Positions 51,219 through 58,836 of a stretch of 64,000 nucleotides of DNA are shown here, piece after piece. The notes beneath the pieces were generated by a model. The model saw nothing but the letters and a program-made list of their open reading frames with translations, did no database searches and was not told the origin of the DNA. How positions within the stretch are numbered: the first letter of the stretch is position 1; every line of letters starts with the position of its first letter. The DNA comes from Sulfurihydrogenibium sp. YO3AOP1 (GTDB lineage: Bacteria > Aquificota > Aquificia > Aquificales > Hydrogenothermaceae), in contig NC_010730.1 in NCBI RefSeq assembly GCF_000020325.1, positions 1,736,175 to 1,800,174 on the forward strand, read 5' to 3'. Both the position numbers and the translations under genes were made by a program.

Positions 51219-52534
51219 AACAAAACTTAGGACTAAAGCTTCAGCATAAGTTAAACCTTACACTTAGTTTAAAGCATCAGCTTAATATAATGGTGATGCC
51301 AAAACAAGAACTTCTTCAAGAGATTATTCATGAACTTGAAGAAAATCCATTCTTAGAAGAAGAGATTCATATAAATAATGACTATCAAGAAAAACTTACA
51401 GATTTATCTGTTTCTTATTCAGAAGATGAAGAAGAGCTAAACCCATTAAACAGACTAACTTACAAGCCATCACTTCTAAAAACCTTAGAAATTCAGATAG
51501 ATTTAGAATTTGATGGCAAAGAAAAAGAGATAGCATTAGACATTATAGATAACTTAGACGAGAAAGGGTATGCTTCACAAGAAAGCTTAAACGAGATAGC
51601 ATCAAAATACAATGTAGATATTGAAGCAGTAGAAAAAATAAGAAAAAAATTAATGAAGCTTGAGCCAACAGGACTTGGTGCCAAATCATTAACAGAATTT
51701 TTAATTACAGAATATAGAGAAAAATTTGGAAGAGACAGCATAGCAGAGCAGATTATCCAAGAAGATTTAAACAAAATCAAAGATAAAGAATATTTATTAA
51801 AAAAATATCAAATTGATGAAGAAGCTCTTGAAGAGATTATTTCAAACATAAAAGCATTAAGACCTTATCCACTTTATGGATATGAAGACTTTGAAGCACA
51901 CTATGTAGAGCCAGATATTTTTATATATGAAACAAACGATAAAGACCAGCCTTTTGAGATAGTAATCAATGAACAAGACTTACCAAAGCTTAATTTAACG
52001 AATCAGTACAAAAAAATTTTAAATAGAAAAGATATAAACGAAGAAACAAAAAAATTCTTGTATGAAAAATTACAAAAAGCTATTGGTTTAATCAGAGGCA
52101 TAGAACAAAGAAGAGAAAATCTAAAAAATTTAGTAGAATCTCTTGTAAATCAGCAAAAAGATTTTTTACTCTATGGAAAAGAACATTTAAAACCACTTAC
52201 TTTAAAAGATGTATCTCAAAAAATAGGATTACACGAATCAACAATCAGCAGAATTGTATCAAATAAATTTGCACAGACCCCAATAGGAGTATTGCCTTTA
52301 AAAGCATTCTTCTCAAACAAAGTTAGCAAAGAAAGTGGAAATATCTCATCAGATCGTGTAAAATACTTAATCCAGAATTTAATAGAAAATGAGGACCCTA
52401 AAAAGCCATTAAGTGATAATGATATAGTAAACTTACTTAAAAAAGAAGGAATTCATATAGCAAGAAGAACAGTAACAAAATACAGAGAAGAGTTAAATAT
52501 ACCTGATTCAAGAAAAAGAAAAAAAGGAGGCTAG
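51215..52534 (+). CDS. rpoN: RNA polymerase sigma-54 factor
   Basis: Sigma-54 directs RNA polymerase to -24/-12 promoters that need an enhancer-binding ATPase. The 439-aa protein has the Gln/Leu-rich region I (LGLKLQHKLNLTLSLKHQLNI), the core-binding domain (about residues 90-290) and a helix-turn-helix (TLKDVSQKIGLHESTISRIV). The RpoN box follows near the C terminus (ARRTVTKYREELNIPDSRKR). The ATG overlaps the restriction gene stop by four bases. hpf follows one base after its stop, as in many bacteria. Confidence 0.96.
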   Translation: MKQNLGLKLQHKLNLTLSLKHQLNIMVMPKQELLQEIIHELEENPFLEEEIHINNDYQEKLTDLSVSYSEDEEELNPLNRLTYKPSLLKTLEIQIDLEFDGKEKEIALDIIDNLDEKGYASQESLNEIASKYNVDIEAVEKIRKKLMKLEPTGLGAKSLTEFLITEYREKFGRDSIAEQIIQEDLNKIKDKEYLLKKYQIDEEALEEIISNIKALRPYPLYGYEDFEAHYVEPDIFIYETNDKDQPFEIVINEQDLPKLNLTNQYKKILNRKDINEETKKFLYEKLQKAIGLIRGIEQRRENLKNLVESLVNQQKDFLLYGKEHLKPLTLKDVSQKIGLHESTISRIVSNKFAQTPIGVLPLKAFFSNKVSKESGNISSDRVKYLIQNLIENEDPKKPLSDNDIVNLLKKEGIHIARRTVTKYREELNIPDSRKRKKGG

Positions 52535-52535
52535 C

Positions 52536-53099
52536 ATGCAAGTAGAACATGTCGGAAAAAACATTGAAATTACTGATTTTATCAAAGCTTATACAGAACA
52601 TAAGCTTGAAAGATTAAAACATTACTTAAAAGATTTAGACGTAGCACCAGACTCTGTAAGGGTAAGAGTAGTTTATGATTTTGAAAAGCATAGACACAGA
52701 AACAGAGTAGATATAGATGTTTATCTTAATACTCCAGGTGGTGGTGTAATCCATGCTTGGGAAGAAAGTAATGACCTTTATTCAGCTATTGATTTTGTAA
52801 TTGATGAAGTAGAAAGACAGCTTGTTAGATTAAAACAAAGAAGAATTGAAGCATCAAGAAGAGAATCAAGATTAGAAAAAATGAAAGAACATACTGTTCA
52901 AGAATCTTCAATAGAAAGAGCTTTAATTGTTATTGAACCAATGCCTTCTGAAAAACCTTTGACTGTTGAAGATGCAAGGTTAATGTTAGAAGAGACCGGA
53001 GCATTTTTCTTACCATTTATTAATTCTGAGACCGGAGAAGTTAACGTAATTTACAGAAAAAAAGCGGGTAATTATGGCTTAATTACTCCAAGAGCTTAA
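52536..53099 (+). CDS. hpf: Ribosome hibernation-promoting factor, long form
   Basis: Long HPF joins two 70S ribosomes into inactive 100S dimers. The 187-aa protein has the N-terminal RaiA/HPF domain (about residues 1-100, VEHVGKNIEITDFIKAYTEHKLERL) and the C-terminal dimerisation domain (about 125-185, IVIEPMPSEKPLTVEDARLMLEE and NVIYRKKAGNYGLITPR). An AAAGGAGG site is at the end of rpoN. The rpoN-hpf link is conserved. Confidence 0.94.
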   Translation: MQVEHVGKNIEITDFIKAYTEHKLERLKHYLKDLDVAPDSVRVRVVYDFEKHRHRNRVDIDVYLNTPGGGVIHAWEESNDLYSAIDFVIDEVERQLVRLKQRRIEASRRESRLEKMKEHTVQESSIERALIVIEPMPSEKPLTVEDARLMLEETGAFFLPFINSETGEVNVIYRKKAGNYGLITPRA

Positions 53100-53360
53100 T
53101 TATTAGATTTGTTAAGAAAAAAATTAAGAATTTTTAAAAATTGAATAAGAGATCCTTCGGCTTTACAGCCTCAGGTTGATAGGAAGAGTAATAATAATGT
53201 CATTCTGAAGCTGTGCAAAGAATCTCCTTTTTTCTATTTAAAAAAAAACAATAAAGAAGGGGGATCCTTCGGACTAAAGTCCTCAGGATGACGACCAAAG
53301 TTATATTTACATATACATTCTACAGCTTGCAAAAATTTTAGAACAACCTCTAATTGTAGT
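53100..53360. repeat. Intergenic gap with MITE-like copy L
   Basis: A right-type arm (about 53146-53175), a left-type arm (about 53200-53226), a poly-A/T middle and a second right-type arm (about 53264-53292) are followed by a right end TTTTAGAACAACCTC (near 53337-53351). The distal arm and end are intact and the proximal part looks rearranged. The 328-base gap between hpf and rplM otherwise holds only the rplM promoter. Confidence 0.7.
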
Positions 53361-53389
53361 TTACAAAATAGGCTTTTTTATGCTATAAT
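53361..53389 (+). promoter_or_regulatory. Promoter of rplM-rpsI
   Basis: TTACAA (53361-53366), a 17-base spacer and TATAAT (53384-53389) with an upstream TG (extended -10, TGCTATAAT) form a good sigma-70 promoter about 38 bases before the rplM start. Confidence 0.7.
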
Positions 53390-53427
53390 ATTGTTTTGAA
53401 TTTTTAAAGCGAGAGAGGAGTTTGATG

Positions 53428-53880
53428 ATGAAGACATTCCATTTGAGAAAAGAAGATGTAAAAAGAGATTGGTATATCATTGATGCAAAAGGAAAAAATC
53501 TTGGAAGATTAGCTTCATTAATAGCTAATGTATTAAGAGGAAAGCATAAGCCAACTTTCCAGCCTGATGTAGACTGCGGAGATTATGTTGTGGTAATCAA
53601 TGCAGACAAATTTACAGTTACTGGTAAAAAACTAACAGACAAAGAATACAAATTCCACACAAACGCACCCGGTGGTTTAAAAGTTAGAAACCTACAATGG
53701 ATGATAGAGCACAAGCCAACTGAAGCATTAGCGTTAGCAGTTGAAAGAATGCTTCCGAAAAATAAACTCCAAAAAAGATACATGAAAAGATTAAAACTCT
53801 ATGCTGGAGAAACACATCCACATACAGCGCAAAATTTAAAGCCTTTAGAAGAAGTGTCAAAATTATGGAAAGCTATTTAA
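53428..53880 (+). CDS. rplM: 50S ribosomal protein L13
   Basis: L13 is an early-assembly protein of the large subunit. The 150-aa protein has the family motifs KNLGRLASLIANVLRGKHKPTF, DCGDYVVVINADK, YKFHTNAPGGLK and HPHTAQNL. A GAGAGGAG site ends at 53420, so the ATG at 53428 has the best spacing; the ATG at 53425 is one codon earlier and also possible. rpsI follows after 14 bases, the conserved order. Confidence 0.96.
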   Translation: MKTFHLRKEDVKRDWYIIDAKGKNLGRLASLIANVLRGKHKPTFQPDVDCGDYVVVINADKFTVTGKKLTDKEYKFHTNAPGGLKVRNLQWMIEHKPTEALALAVERMLPKNKLQKRYMKRLKLYAGETHPHTAQNLKPLEEVSKLWKAI

Positions 53881-53894
53881 GGAGGTAATTAATC

Positions 53895-54323
53895 TTGGAA
53901 AAAACAATAAAAATAGACCCTAAGGTGGCACACTACGGAACTGGAAGAAGAAAAGAGGCAATAGCAAGAGTTTGGATTCTTCCCGGATCCGGAAGAATTA
54001 TAGTTAGAAGTGCATCCGGAAAAGAATGGGATGCAAAAGAGTATTTTGAAAGAGATATTTTACTTGCAAAAATAAACCATCCATTTGTAGTTACAGAAAC
54101 ACTTGGGAAGTTTGATGTTTATGCAACTGTAAAAGGCAGTGGAAAACCTGCACAAGCAGAAGCTGTGATGTATGGAATAGCAAAAGCTCTTGAAAGCTAT
54201 AACCCATCATTAAGAGCATTACTAAAACCAGCTGGATTAATGACAAGAGACGCGAGAGTTAAAGAACGTAAGAAATACAACCAAATGGGTGCAAGAGCGA
54301 AATACAGATGGTCTAAGCGTTAA
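53895..54323 (+). CDS. rpsI: 30S ribosomal protein S9
   Basis: S9 contacts P-site tRNA with its C-terminal tail. The 142-aa protein has YGTGRRKEAIARVWI, the GSGKPAQAEAVMYGIAKAL segment and the basic tail MGARAKYRWSKR. The start is TTG 53895, nine bases after a GGAGG site that directly follows the rplM stop. It ends eight bases before argC. Confidence 0.96.
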   Translation: MEKTIKIDPKVAHYGTGRRKEAIARVWILPGSGRIIVRSASGKEWDAKEYFERDILLAKINHPFVVTETLGKFDVYATVKGSGKPAQAEAVMYGIAKALESYNPSLRALLKPAGLMTRDARVKERKKYNQMGARAKYRWSKR

Positions 54324-54331
54324 TTTATTCT

Positions 54332-55354
54332 ATGAAAGTTTGTATAGCTGGAGCTTCTGGATATACTGGAATAGAACTTTTAAGAATTTTAGAATTATAC
54401 AAAGAAGTTGAAATAAATCAAATAACGTCAAGACAATACAGTGGGAAGGCTTTAAAAGAAGCTTTCCCATTCTTTAACAAATCAAAATACCAAGATTTAA
54501 TCTTTACTGAAGAAGTAGATGCAGCTTTGTCTGATGTTTATTTCCTATGCCTACCACACGAGCCTTCCTTAGAACTTGTAAAAACGCTTTATGAAAATAA
54601 CAAAATTATCATAGACTTATCTGCAGCATACAGAATAAAAAATAAAGAAGCATATGCGGAGTACTATGGCTTTGAGCATAAATTTCCAGAACTTTTAGAA
54701 GTGGCGGTTTATGGACTTGCTGAAGTATTTAGAAATGATATAAAATCTGCAAAAATAATAGCAAATCCCGGTTGCTACCCAACCGCCACAATTCTTGGCT
54801 TATATCCTTTGGCTAAAGAGTGTAAAATTCAAGATGACACAATCATTGTAAATGCTCTATCCGGAATTTCCGGTGCCGGAAGACATTTAAAAGAAGATTT
54901 TATGTATCCAGAAAGCTTTTCAAACGCGTATGCTTACAACATTACAAAACACAGACACACTCCGGAAATGGAGGACGTTATAAAAAGAATTTCAGATAAA
55001 GATATAAAAGTCAGATTTACTCCTCACATAATCCCGGTTTCAAGAGGAATGCTTTCTACCATCACAGTTAAAACCGACCTATCAAAAAAACAGTTAAGAG
55101 ATTTATATTTTGATTACTACGATAAAGAATACTTTATAAGACTCCAATATAGACCTGTTAGAATTAAAGAAGTTCTTGGGACAAATTTCTGTGATATTTT
55201 TGTAGATAGAGATGAGAAGACAGGTTACGCAGTAATTACCTCTGCAATAGATAATCTTAGCAAAGGTGCTTCTTCTCAAGCTGTCCAAAATATGAATATA
55301 ATCCTTGGATTTGAAGAAAGTTATAATCTAAAAAATCTACCAATCTATCCATGA
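54332..55354 (+). CDS. argC: N-acetyl-gamma-glutamyl-phosphate reductase
   Basis: ArgC reduces N-acetylglutamyl phosphate to the semialdehyde in arginine synthesis. The 340-aa protein has the NADP-binding GASGYTGIELLRIL start, the active-site Cys in NPGCYPTATILGLYPL near residue 147, the SGISGAGRHLKED motif and the catalytic His in TPHIIPVSRGM. Length is normal. The stop overlaps the kinase start by four bases. Confidence 0.96.
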   Translation: MKVCIAGASGYTGIELLRILELYKEVEINQITSRQYSGKALKEAFPFFNKSKYQDLIFTEEVDAALSDVYFLCLPHEPSLELVKTLYENNKIIIDLSAAYRIKNKEAYAEYYGFEHKFPELLEVAVYGLAEVFRNDIKSAKIIANPGCYPTATILGLYPLAKECKIQDDTIIVNALSGISGAGRHLKEDFMYPESFSNAYAYNITKHRHTPEMEDVIKRISDKDIKVRFTPHIIPVSRGMLSTITVKTDLSKKQLRDLYFDYYDKEYFIRLQYRPVRIKEVLGTNFCDIFVDRDEKTGYAVITSAIDNLSKGASSQAVQNMNIILGFEESYNLKNLPIYP

Positions 55355-56304
55355 TTACAAAAGAAAGAGCAGTCAATTTAATCAGTAAGTTTCCTGATAT
55401 TACTGTTGGGGTTATTGGAGATATTATTCTTGATAAATACTTATGGGGAGATGTAGAAAGAATATCTCCTGAGGCTCCCGTTCCCGTTGTAGATGTAAAA
55501 AAAGAGACGGTATCTCTCGGTGGTGCATCAAACGTTGCAAATAACATAGCTTCCTTAGATGCTAAAGCTTATATGATTGGTGTAGTAGGAGATGACGAAA
55601 ACGCAAAAATTATTGAGAATTTACTAAAATCAAAAAACATAAATCCAATCTTGATAACAGACAAATCAAGACCAACCATTGAAAAAACCCGAATAATCGC
55701 AATCAGTCAACAGCTTTTAAGAATTGACAGAGAGGATAGGTCAAAACTGTCTACCGAGATTGAGGATAAAATCATCAATGAGATTAAAAATATAAAAGAC
55801 GAAATAAATGTCTTTATCGTTTCTGATTATGGAAAAGGTATCATTACTCAAAGAATTATGGATTTTATAAAATCTTTAAACAAACCTATCTTTGTTGACC
55901 CTAAGCCATCAAATTATCAACTTTATAAACATACTACCATTTTAACTCCAAACAAAAAAGAAGCATACGAAAGTATAAAAGCAGATAAAAACACAGACCT
56001 TGAATTCGTTGGAAGAAAAATAATGTCAGACCTTGAATTAAACCAGCTTTTGATTACACTTGGCGGTGAAGGTATGGCATTGTTTGAAGGTGATAAAATT
56101 TTACGTATTCCGACTAAGGCTAAAAAAGTTTTTGATGTAACAGGTGCAGGAGATACTGTTATATCTGTTCTTGCTTTAGCAAGATTGGCAGGTGGGACTT
56201 GGGAAGAGTCTGCATCTTTAGCAAATACGGCAGCCGGTTATGTAGTGGGAGAAATAGGAACTGCTACGGTTTCAAGAGATATTTTAATAGATTTGATTGG
56301 TTAA
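55351..56304 (+). CDS. hldE: D-glycero-beta-D-manno-heptose-7-phosphate kinase
   Basis: This PfkB-family kinase makes heptose 1,7-bisphosphate for the ADP-heptose of the LPS core. The 317-aa protein matches the N-terminal (RfaE domain I) half of HldE: VGVIGDIILDKYLWGDVERISPEAPVPV, the GGASNVANNIASL motif, and the PfkB signature DVTGAGDTVISVLALARL near residue 257. The nucleotidyltransferase half is absent, so this is a separate-domain enzyme (often called HldA or RfaE1). Its partner is not in the window. Confidence 0.92.
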   Translation: MITKERAVNLISKFPDITVGVIGDIILDKYLWGDVERISPEAPVPVVDVKKETVSLGGASNVANNIASLDAKAYMIGVVGDDENAKIIENLLKSKNINPILITDKSRPTIEKTRIIAISQQLLRIDREDRSKLSTEIEDKIINEIKNIKDEINVFIVSDYGKGIITQRIMDFIKSLNKPIFVDPKPSNYQLYKHTTILTPNKKEAYESIKADKNTDLEFVGRKIMSDLELNQLLITLGGEGMALFEGDKILRIPTKAKKVFDVTGAGDTVISVLALARLAGGTWEESASLANTAAGYVVGEIGTATVSRDILIDLIG

Positions 56305-56761
56305 TGTGAAAAGTAAGAAGTTGACGAACTTACGTAAGGGTTAAGAAATAATAATTAATCTTAGGTTTTGCCTAATTACTGCCAAAAATTTCTCTTGATT
56401 TCTGTATAAATGAGATTGCTTACAAAAATCCACACCATCATTCTGCAGCCGTCGAAGAATCTCCCGTTTTTCTTCTCAAATCAAAAATCAAAAAAATGAG
56501 ATCCTTCGGACTAAAGTCCTCAGGATGACAAAGAAAGAGAAAGAGTAGGGGACAATTCATGAATTGTCATTACAGAGGAGGACGAGAATTTGGAAGTAAA
56601 CTATTTCATCTATAGCCGTGCAAAGAAGCTCCGTCTTTTAATCTCCTGCTTTACTAAATTCTTACCCAACGTGTTTTTAAACAATGTATTACAATTGATA
56701 TTACATTCAACCCAAGCTTAACTATGGTATAATAACTAAAAAGTCAATACGAGGACAAGCA
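56305..56761. repeat. Intergenic gap with MITE-like copy M and a TTCATGAA palindrome
   Basis: A GTGAAAAGTAAGAAG micro-repeat opens the gap. A copy begins GAGATTGCTTACAAAAATCCAC near 56412, with a left arm (about 56437-56463) and a right arm (about 56501-56530), but the right end is missing. The palindrome GACAATTCATGAATTGTC follows at 56551-56568. The rest is AT-rich sequence leading to the purS promoter. No gene is seen. Confidence 0.65.
56725..56733 (+). promoter_or_regulatory. Extended -10 promoter of purS-purQ
   Basis: TGGTATAAT is an extended -10 element ending at 56733, 28 bases before the purS start. It is identical over 12 bases (CTATGGTATAAT) to the element before proS. No strong -35 is seen. 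Confidence 0.55.
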
Positions 56762-57004
56762 ATGCTAATAAAGTTTTTTATCAAGCCAAGAAAAGGTGTT
56801 CTTGACCCACAAGGTAGAGCAGTTGCAGAAAGTTTAAAATCCTTAGGATTTGATAATGTAAAAGATGTTAAAGTAGGAAAATATATAGAAGTTTATGTAG
56901 ACAGCAAAGACAAGGAAAAAGCCATAGAAGAAGCCAAAGAGATGGCGAAAAAAGCAATCGTCAATGACCTTATAGAAGACTATGAAATACAAGTGGTGGA
57001 GTAA
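56762..57004 (+). CDS. purS: Phosphoribosylformylglycinamidine synthase subunit PurS
   Basis: PurS joins PurQ and PurL to form the FGAM synthase complex in purine synthesis. The 80-aa protein has the family's KPRKGVLDPQGRAVAESLKSLGF and KVGKYIEVYVD motifs. An ACGAGGAC site precedes the ATG. purQ follows after three bases; purL is not in the window. Confidence 0.95.
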   Translation: MLIKFFIKPRKGVLDPQGRAVAESLKSLGFDNVKDVKVGKYIEVYVDSKDKEKAIEEAKEMAKKAIVNDLIEDYEIQVVE

Positions 57005-57007
57005 AAA

Positions 57008-57688
57008 ATGAGATTTGGAGTTGCTGTATATCCAGGTTCTAACTGTGATTATGACACTTACTACGTAATAAGAGATATTTTAAAAAAAGAAGTTGAATTT
57101 GTTGATTATAGAGAAACGGATTTATCTAAATACGATTGCGTTATAGTCCCTGGCGGATTTTCTTTCGGAGACTATTTAAGACCCGGAGCAATAGCATCAC
57201 ATACTCCATTGACGCAAGCATTAAAAGATTTTGCATCAAAAGGAAAGTTTGTAATAGGAATATGCAATGGCTTTCAAATCCTTACAGAAGCCCATTTGCT
57301 ACCAGGTGCATTACTGCCAAACAATCATGGAAAATTTGTGTGTAAGCATCAAAATTTAAAAGTAGAAAATAACGAAACCCCGTTTACAAAAAATTTAAGC
57401 AAAAATCAGATTATAAAGCTCCCTATCGCACACCATGATGGAAACTACTTCGTTGACCCAGAGACTTTAGCAGAAATGGAGAAAAACGGACAGGTAATTT
57501 TAAGATATTGTGATGAAAATGGTATAGTAGATGAGTCTACAAATCCAAACGGCTCAATTGGAAACATAGCAGGTGTTTGTAATAAAGAAAAAAATGTATT
57601 CGGACTCATGCCACACCCAGAAAGAGCTTGCGAGTCAATTCTTGGCACAGCAGATGGATTGCTATTATTAACATCATTAATAAACTAG
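57008..57688 (+). CDS. purQ: Phosphoribosylformylglycinamidine synthase subunit PurQ
   Basis: PurQ is the glutaminase subunit of FGAM synthase. The 226-aa class I amidotransferase has VYPGSNCDYDTYYV, the nucleophile Cys in GICNGFQILTEA near residue 88, and the His/Glu pair in MPHPERACE. Length is normal. It follows purS closely. Confidence 0.96.
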   Translation: MRFGVAVYPGSNCDYDTYYVIRDILKKEVEFVDYRETDLSKYDCVIVPGGFSFGDYLRPGAIASHTPLTQALKDFASKGKFVIGICNGFQILTEAHLLPGALLPNNHGKFVCKHQNLKVENNETPFTKNLSKNQIIKLPIAHHDGNYFVDPETLAEMEKNGQVILRYCDENGIVDESTNPNGSIGNIAGVCNKEKNVFGLMPHPERACESILGTADGLLLLTSLIN

Positions 57689-57697
57689 GAGAAGATA

Positions 57698-57946
57698 ATG
57701 ACAGATATAGAAAGAAAGAAATTAGAAGAGTTGGTTGCAAAAGTTTTTACGTTAGCATATGAACTTGGGACAAACGTTGATGAACTTTTTAGAGAAGTAA
57801 GACAACTTAGATTTGAAACAAAAGATAAAGACTTTGAAGCAGCACTTATAAACTTGGAACATGCATTTTTTATGGTTGCCCAATCAATCAATATTCTAAA
57901 AGACCAAACGAGAAATACAATAACTTCAACCAAAAAAATTGCTTAA
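57698..57946 (+). CDS. Small helical protein of unknown function
   Basis: I do not recognise this 82-aa protein. It is predicted to be almost entirely helical with alternating charged and hydrophobic residues (LEELVAKVFTLAYELGTNVDELF, AALINLEHAFFMVAQSINIL), without a signal peptide or Cys. A TAGGAGAAG site precedes the ATG, and the gene follows purQ after nine bases. It overlaps the next gene by eight bases, so it is likely real and co-expressed. Confidence 0.7.
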   Translation: MTDIERKKLEELVAKVFTLAYELGTNVDELFREVRQLRFETKDKDFEAALINLEHAFFMVAQSINILKDQTRNTITSTKKIA

Positions 57947-58322
57947 AGAGAATACTGAGCTAAAAGTTAACATCAAAGGTTTTGAAGTTTTAGATGACGG
58001 AGAGATAAAGTATCTTGAAGATATTTTAACTCCTTTAATTCTTGTTGAAAATACCCCAAATTACAAAGAAAGTGTTTTTTGGTATAAGATTAGAAACCTA
58101 TGGGTTTTGGTCGGTAAAATTCCACCGCTTACAATAGAATCCAGTGATGTAATCTTGTTCAAAGAAAAAGGAAGGTGGGGTCTATTTAAAATCATAGAAA
58201 AAAAAGATAGCATGTTTATCTTAACAGATGGTAAAGGTTTAAGAAAAACAAAAGTAAAAGAAGAAAATCTTACAGAGTTAAATTTACTTGGAAAAGTATT
58301 GAGAGTTCAAAATAAGGTGTAG
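57939..58322 (+). CDS. Unknown protein, perhaps a degenerate S24/S26-like fold
   Basis: This 127-aa protein starts at TTG 57939, overlapping the previous gene by eight bases, as no ATG fits. Its second half (SSDVILFKEKGRWGLFKIIEKKD, then TDGKG and LLGKVLRVQ) follows the strand order of LexA/signal-peptidase-like (S24/S26) domains: GDxVLF, a central VHRI/VKRI-like strand, then a GKV strand. The catalytic Ser of the GxSMxP motif is missing, so it would not be a protease. This fold suggestion is inference from pattern; there is no signal peptide or membrane span. Confidence 0.55.
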   Translation: MLKENTELKVNIKGFEVLDDGEIKYLEDILTPLILVENTPNYKESVFWYKIRNLWVLVGKIPPLTIESSDVILFKEKGRWGLFKIIEKKDSMFILTDGKGLRKTKVKEENLTELNLLGKVLRVQNKV

Positions 58323-58324
58323 AA

Positions 58325-58780
58325 ATGGCAAGAAAGATAATCGTTTTAGTATTGCTTATTTTAGCTTTTAAATCTTTTGCTAAGGATATGCTAAAAGATA
58401 AGTTTGGCAATCCTGTAAAGCTTCCAGAAAACAAATTAATTGTGCTTAATTTTATGGCTTACAGCTGTGGTCATTGTATGGCTGAAATCCCAACTATTAA
58501 AAAAGTATTAAGAGAACCAGAATTTAAAAATAATTTTGTTGTGATTGCTTTCGCAATAGATGGAAAACAAAACGATTTTAAAGACCCAGAATTTCCGATC
58601 TATGCAAATCATCCGGGGAATCAGGTAAGATTTCCAATCTTAGGAACACCCACAACTTATATAATCACTCCAAATGGTAAAAAGTTAATTACAATATATG
58701 GTGCTTTAACAGAAGAAAATTTTAGAAAGTATTTAAAAGAAGCTTTAAAGAAAGCACAAAGCGCGCCTGGCAGGATTTGA
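58325..58780 (+). CDS. TlpA/ResA-like periplasmic thioredoxin
   Basis: The 151-aa protein has a signal peptide or N-terminal anchor (KIIVLVLLILAFKSFA). A thioredoxin-like fold follows, with the redox motif in FMAYSCGHCMAEIP (CGHC) near residue 48 and a cis-Pro in LGTPTTYIITPNG. It probably reduces or oxidises disulfides in the periplasm, for example in cytochrome c maturation. Its last seven codons and stop run into the tRNA-Arg gene on the opposite strand, so its C-terminal residues are dictated by tRNA sequence. Confidence 0.85.
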   Translation: MARKIIVLVLLILAFKSFAKDMLKDKFGNPVKLPENKLIVLNFMAYSCGHCMAEIPTIKKVLREPEFKNNFVVIAFAIDGKQNDFKDPEFPIYANHPGNQVRFPILGTPTTYIITPNGKKLITIYGALTEENFRKYLKEALKKAQSAPGRI

Positions 58781-58835
58781 ACCTGCGACCTTCGGCATCG
58801 GAAGCCGATGCTCTATCCAGCTAAGCTACAGGCGC
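58762..58835 (-). tRNA. tRNA-Arg (CCG anticodon)
   Basis: The minus strand folds into a complete cloverleaf. The acceptor stem is GCGCCTG/CAGGCGC, the D arm is GCTTAGCTGGATAGAGC, and the anticodon stem is TCGGC/GCCGA with loop TTCCGAT, giving anticodon CCG (codon CGG, Arg). The T arm is GCAGG-TTCAAAT-CCTGC. A discriminator G is present and CCA is not encoded. It starts one base after the nfo stop codon on the same strand and overlaps the end of the convergent TlpA-like gene by 19 bases. Confidence 0.96.
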
Positions 58836-58836
58836 A

